Below, in pieces: positions 5,057-6,964 of a stretch of DNA of 6,964 nt. Origin of the DNA: an uncultured Dialister sp. (GTDB lineage: Bacteria; Bacillota; Negativicutes; Veillonellales; Dialisteraceae); NCBI RefSeq assembly GCF_900541605.1, contig NZ_UQKJ01000103.1:1-6964 (forward strand), in the 5' to 3' direction. The notes under the pieces were generated by a model. It worked only from the letters and a program-made list of their open reading frames with translations, ran no database searches and was not told the origin of the DNA. Numbering within the stretch: position 1 is the stretch's first letter; each line of letters begins with the position of its first letter. The position numbers were made by a program, and so were the translations under genes.

Positions 5057-5633
5057 TGGGTCCCCCCCTTCCTACTGAAGCGATGGAATCCGGATGCGTC
5101 AGGTCTACTCCACTGGCAGCTTTCTTTACTATGGTCTCCTGCAATTCCCTCCTTGAGTTTTGATATTCTCTCAAGGTTGTATTGAATTTATTTAAAACCT
5201 TTTGATACTGGTCATATCCTGCATCCCCAGGATTCAATGGCCTTCTGTATTGGTCATACTCCCTTTGCGCCTTTTTAAATTCAGCATGAGAATTGAGCAT
5301 CTTCTGTTTTAACCCTTTGATCTCTTCTCTAGCTTTTTCTTCTGTCTTAATTTTACCACTTGAGGATGTCCCCTGCGGGGCGACATTTTTCTGTTTCCCG
5401 GCTACTCCTTTGCGGAGGGCATTGGTAAGACTTTCCATGAGAATGGCCTTCTGTTTCCAGCCCGGTCCATAATGGTGCCGCCCGTTGAATTTATTCCCGG
5501 CTCCGCCATCATAATTCCCGTTTTTATCCAGATGGACATGGGAACCATTGATAGTGCGCCAGTGATTTGGGTTAGTATCCCGATCCCGGTCAAGCGTCCG
5601 GATTCTCTGAAGATTCTCATTCGTCTGGTCCAT
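5049..5633 (-). CDS. MuF-associated module plus coiled-coil spacer, N-terminal part of a split Tox-PL toxin
   Basis: From the ATG at 5633 (GAGGT 6 nt upstream) the product is 194 aa. A longer frame to 5723 has no ribosome binding site, and its extra residues show no similarity to the paralogue, so I chose the shorter start. Residues 1-83 are the same module as in the 183-aa protein (WRTINGSHVHLD, GGAGNKFNG). Residues 95-175 are charged and probably coiled-coil (KAREEIKGLKQKM, REYQNSRRELQET). The end SGVDLTHPDSIASVGRG leads into a run of seven G. Removing one G joins the frame to the Tox-PL ORF as GRGDPMDEKK, which gives about 383 aa. A module-spacer-toxin order is the expected layout of such effectors. 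Confidence 0.75.
   Translation of the reverse strand: MDQTNENLQRIRTLDRDRDTNPNHWRTINGSHVHLDKNGNYDGGAGNKFNGRHHYGPGWKQKAILMESLTNALRKGVAGKQKNVAPQGTSSSGKIKTEEKAREEIKGLKQKMLNSHAEFKKAQREYDQYRRPLNPGDAGYDQYQKVLNKFNTTLREYQNSRRELQETIVKKAASGVDLTHPDSIASVGRGGPNG
5060..5066 (-). other. G7 homopolymer at the spacer/Tox-PL frame junction
   Basis: On the minus strand the sequence is GGAA followed by seven G and ACCC. The upstream frame reads GTA GGA AGG GGG GGA and stops 12 nt later. The downstream frame is offset by +1. With six G the two would be one ORF. Sites of this kind permit replication slippage or transcriptional slippage. Confidence 0.6.
5475..5633 (-). repeat. DNA copy B of the duplicated module
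   Basis: This is the partner of 4045-4203. It encodes the N-terminal module of the spacer/toxin protein in the same register (Trp25, the NGSHVH core and GGAG.KFNG align without gaps). The two are divergent direct repeats, 1.4 kb apart, flanking the Tox-PL/74-aa unit. Confidence 0.65.
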
Positions 5634-5698
5634 GTATACCTCGAAAAATGGCAATAAATATTTGAATTCTCTGAATTTAGGTTTATAATAAATATAAG

Positions 5699-5784
5699 AA
5701 AAGCATTGAGGTGAGCGGAGCAAGTGGTCTGTCCGTTCAGTAAATCCAGATTAGTTTACATGCTTCTGGAGCCTCAATGCTTTT
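5699..5784 (-). repeat. 13-bp perfect inverted repeat with 60-nt loop, possible terminator
   Basis: AAAAGCATTGAGG (5699-5711) and CCTCAATGCTTTT (5772-5784) are exact reverse complements. The right arm overlaps the last codons of the PBECR ORF. On the minus strand the left arm ends in TTTTCTTATATTT. It may therefore be an unusual long-loop terminator or a structured RNA between the PBECR gene and the next toxin gene. Confidence 0.55.
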
Positions 5785-6159
5785 TCGTGGTTTTAGGATA
5801 ATTTTCATCCCATCCGGTGAGGAGGAATGTGAATTCATCATCAAAATAGGTGGGAGACACGATAGCTGTATAGTGATCTTTACGAATATAAAAACGTCCA
5901 TTTCTGCTTTCAATGTCTCCGTTTTCAATAATATCGGGAAGTTTTGGCAGGAAATCTTCGGGCTTTATCCCCTGAGACATTCTTTCTTGGATGATATGCT
6001 TCAGCCCCATGAAATCATCGCCCCATGGCAGCGCAATTCCTCCAATATCCGACCTTGTAAAAGCGTTCGGTACATAGCCATGCTTCTCTTTCGTAAGTAC
6101 CCGGATAGCATCATAACCGTAATGCGTTCTGTCTTTTCTCAGCGTTTTTCCCAGTCCAT
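5774..6159 (-). pseudogene. PBECR-type (barnase/EndoU/colicin E5-D/RelE-like) nuclease toxin, frameshifted near its N-terminus
   Basis: The ATG at 6159 has an excellent ribosome binding site (AAAGGGGGTGAT, 6164-6175) but stops after MDWEKR. One extra A in the A5 run (6145-6149) would restore a 128-aa protein that continues TLRKDRTHYGYDA. The intact downstream frame has no standard start codon until Met51 (6010), giving a 78-aa ORF. Family-like features in the restored protein are GGIALPWGD (40-48), GLKHIIQERMSQG with His55, LPDIIENGDIESRNGRFYI, and FLLTGWDEN near the end. This order (GG..L.WG, KHII, ..VIENG, LTG.E) resembles PBECR nucleases of phage MuF toxins. The predicted target is RNA, by family only. 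The exact PBECR subgroup is uncertain. Confidence 0.6.
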
Positions 6160-6184
6160 TTGTATCACCCCCTTTACTGATATA

Positions 6185-6198
6185 ATTTCATTTGTGAT
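6185..6198. promoter_or_regulatory. Putative repressor operator O1
   Basis: ATTTCATTTGTGAT is a quasi-palindrome that differs from the site at 6269-6282 at one position. It lies just downstream of the leftward promoter, in the leader of the PBECR gene, where bound repressor would block transcription. Confidence 0.5.
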
Positions 6199-6211
6199 TG
6201 ATTTTATAACA

Positions 6212-6239
6212 ATAATATCATATATGAAATCAATGTCAA
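6212..6239 (-). promoter_or_regulatory. Leftward promoter for the PBECR/toxin genes
   Basis: On the minus strand TTGACA (6234-6239) and TATTAT (6212-6217) are separated by 16 nt, close to a sigma-70 consensus. Transcription would start near 6205 and give a leader of about 45 nt before the strong ribosome binding site. Operator O2 lies between the two boxes, so the divergent XRE protein probably represses it. Confidence 0.65.
6217..6230. promoter_or_regulatory. Putative repressor operator O2
   Basis: Its reverse strand reads ATTTCATATATGAT, matching O1 and O3 at 11 or more of 14 positions. Its centre is 32 bp from O1 and 52 bp from O3, close to 3 and 5 helical turns, so the sites would sit on one face of the DNA. 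Confidence 0.5.
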
Positions 6240-6268
6240 TCCGTTTTGATGTATCCCATTTACTTTTT

Positions 6269-6282
6269 ATTTCATTTGTAAT
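6269..6282. promoter_or_regulatory. Putative repressor operator O3
   Basis: ATTTCATTTGTAAT is the most symmetrical of the three copies (ATT.CA..TG.AAT). It lies 31 bp upstream of the repressor start codon, where it could serve autoregulation. Confidence 0.5.
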
Positions 6283-6312
6283 ATTTTATTATCAAAGGAA
6301 GAAGGTGATTAA

Positions 6313-6789
6313 ATGAATTTAAATAATATGGCTGAGCGGTTAAAAGAAATCCGTCGTACATACGATGGTGGGAAAAGCCAGTCTGAATTTGCACAGCTTC
6401 TAGGCCTTGGCCAGTCTACGCTTGCCATGATGGAAGTTGGTAAACGAAATATCTCTGAAAGGCATATCAAGACAATTTGCTCCGTTTGTGGTGTAGATGA
6501 AACATGGTTCCGCACCGGAGAAGGAGAAATGTATGCTCCTACCGATGACTCCCTGCTGGACGATGTGGCGAAGCAGTACAAGCTGTCGAAGGAGCAGAAG
6601 GATATGGTCCGCATCATTATGGGTTTTCCGGACGATGTGCGGCAGGACCTGGCGGTGGCTCTCCTGGCTGTATGCAGGGAGCTGGCCAATAAAAAAGAGC
6701 AGGCCCCGTCTGCTAAAGACGAAGCCCGCCGGAAAGCGATCGAGCAGGAGCTGGAGATGGAGCGGGCCGCGAAAAAGGAAACGTCATAA
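6313..6789 (+). CDS. XRE (Cro/CI-type) phage repressor without a protease domain
   Basis: This 158-aa DNA-binding protein has a helix-turn-helix domain at residues 6-67: the scanning pair SQSEFAQLLGLGQSTLAMME (22-41) is followed by KRNISERHIKTICSVCGVDE and the WFRTGEGEMY end typical of Firmicute phage repressors. The C-terminal half is helical, with a charged tail (KAIEQELEMERAAKKETS), and may serve in oligomerisation. There is no S24 peptidase domain, so RecA-driven self-cleavage is not expected. The ATG at 6313 is preceded by AAGGTGA 4 nt upstream. It is divergent from the PBECR gene, with three candidate operators between them. Codons shift from AT-rich to GC-rich near residue 80, which suggests a recombined C-terminus. 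It could act as the regulator of the toxin island now that phage functions are lost. Confidence 0.85.
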   Translation: MNLNNMAERLKEIRRTYDGGKSQSEFAQLLGLGQSTLAMMEVGKRNISERHIKTICSVCGVDETWFRTGEGEMYAPTDDSLLDDVAKQYKLSKEQKDMVRIIMGFPDDVRQDLAVALLAVCRELANKKEQAPSAKDEARRKAIEQELEMERAAKKETS

Positions 6790-6876
6790 GTTTCCACGGC
6801 TATCTCCGTTTTCCCTGGCTCTACCGCCGCTGAATTTTATATTTTATACAATAAATCTCATAAATGTATCATACTT

Positions 6877-6901
6877 ACAGGGGAAAAAAGGCCCCCCCTG
6901 T
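6877..6901. repeat. 7-bp GC-rich inverted repeat
   Basis: ACAGGGG (6877-6883) pairs with CCCCTGT (6895-6901) around an A6/GGCCC interior. It could be a weak terminator or spacer palindrome downstream of the repressor. No gene is associated with it. Confidence 0.4.
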
Positions 6902-6921
6902 CAGCCAATAAAAAGAGAAAC

Positions 6922-6950
6922 CCACCAGCTTAGCTGGTGGTTCTTCTTTT
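6922..6950 (+). terminator. Rho-independent terminator after the repressor gene (probably bidirectional)
   Basis: CCACCAGC (6922-6929) and GCTGGTGG (6933-6940) form a perfect 8-bp stem with a TTA loop, followed by TTCTTCTTTT. On the minus strand the same stem is followed by GTTTCTCTTTTT, so it may stop transcription from both sides. It lies about 130 nt after the repressor stop. Confidence 0.8.
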
Positions 6951-6964
6951 GCGGCCCAAAGGGC

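Noticed and set aside
5634..5723. N-terminal extension of the module/spacer protein to an upstream ATG
   Set aside because: The extra residues have no counterpart in the paralogue, while the ATG at 5633 has a ribosome binding site and aligns with the paralogue's start.
5777..6316. 179-aa plus-strand open frame
   Set aside because: It is antisense to the PBECR gene and crosses the operator/promoter region. It has no ribosome binding site.
6309..6797. 162-aa minus-strand open frame
   Set aside because: It is the complement of the XRE repressor gene, with a Ser/Arg-rich composition typical of shadows.
1..6964. CRISPR array or insertion sequence
   Set aside because: There are no regularly spaced repeats and no transposase-like frame. 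The repeats present are intergenic palindromes and one pair of diverged gene modules.

Overview
The window looks like one end of a decayed prophage in a low-to-mid GC Firmicute, most likely a member of the Negativicutes such as Dialister or a relative. That placement is an inference from the phage protein families, a non-Lys-TTT tRNA-Lys target, and the AT-rich 'attcctaattcctaattc'-type intergenic repeats. No housekeeping marker in the window proves it.

Layout from left to right. Positions 1-1677 are host chromosome. They hold one minus-strand gene for a TVP38/TMEM64 (DedA-like) membrane protein, flanked by repeat-rich intergenic DNA that includes a 38-bp imperfect inverted repeat. At 1678-1722 lies only the 3' half of a tRNA-Lys(CTT), from the anticodon loop to CCA, followed on the minus strand by its own rho-independent terminator (1642-1669). 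This is the usual scar of integrase-mediated insertion into a tRNA gene. From 1723 rightward the DNA is phage-derived.

All prophage genes except the repressor read leftward (minus strand). In order of transcription they are: a small PBECR-type RNase-like toxin (frameshifted in an A5 run); a spacer/coiled-coil protein with an N-terminal 'INGSHVHLD...GGAG.KFNG' module; a papain-fold Tox-PL domain in a different frame, joined to it at a G7 run; a 74-aa protein that may be its immunity factor; a terminator; a second protein with the same N-terminal module but a different tail; an SPP1 gp7/Mu gpF-type head morphogenesis protein (MuF); and a DUF2213 prohead protein. The DUF2213 gene has an in-frame amber codon and then runs in frame straight into the tRNA fragment, where it is cut off. 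On the plus strand, at the right, a Cro/CI-type XRE repressor is divergent from the PBECR gene. Three copies of an ATTTCAT-type operator lie between them, one inside a good leftward promoter.

How the parts fit. MuF proteins and the genes near them commonly carry phage-borne polymorphic toxin domains. Here the terminase and portal genes expected upstream of MuF, and the capsid genes expected downstream of DUF2213, are absent from the window. What remains is essentially a toxin/immunity cassette with MuF under a phage-type repressor. Both recognisable toxin ORFs are interrupted at homopolymer runs. That could be degeneration, phase variation, transcriptional slippage or base-calling error.
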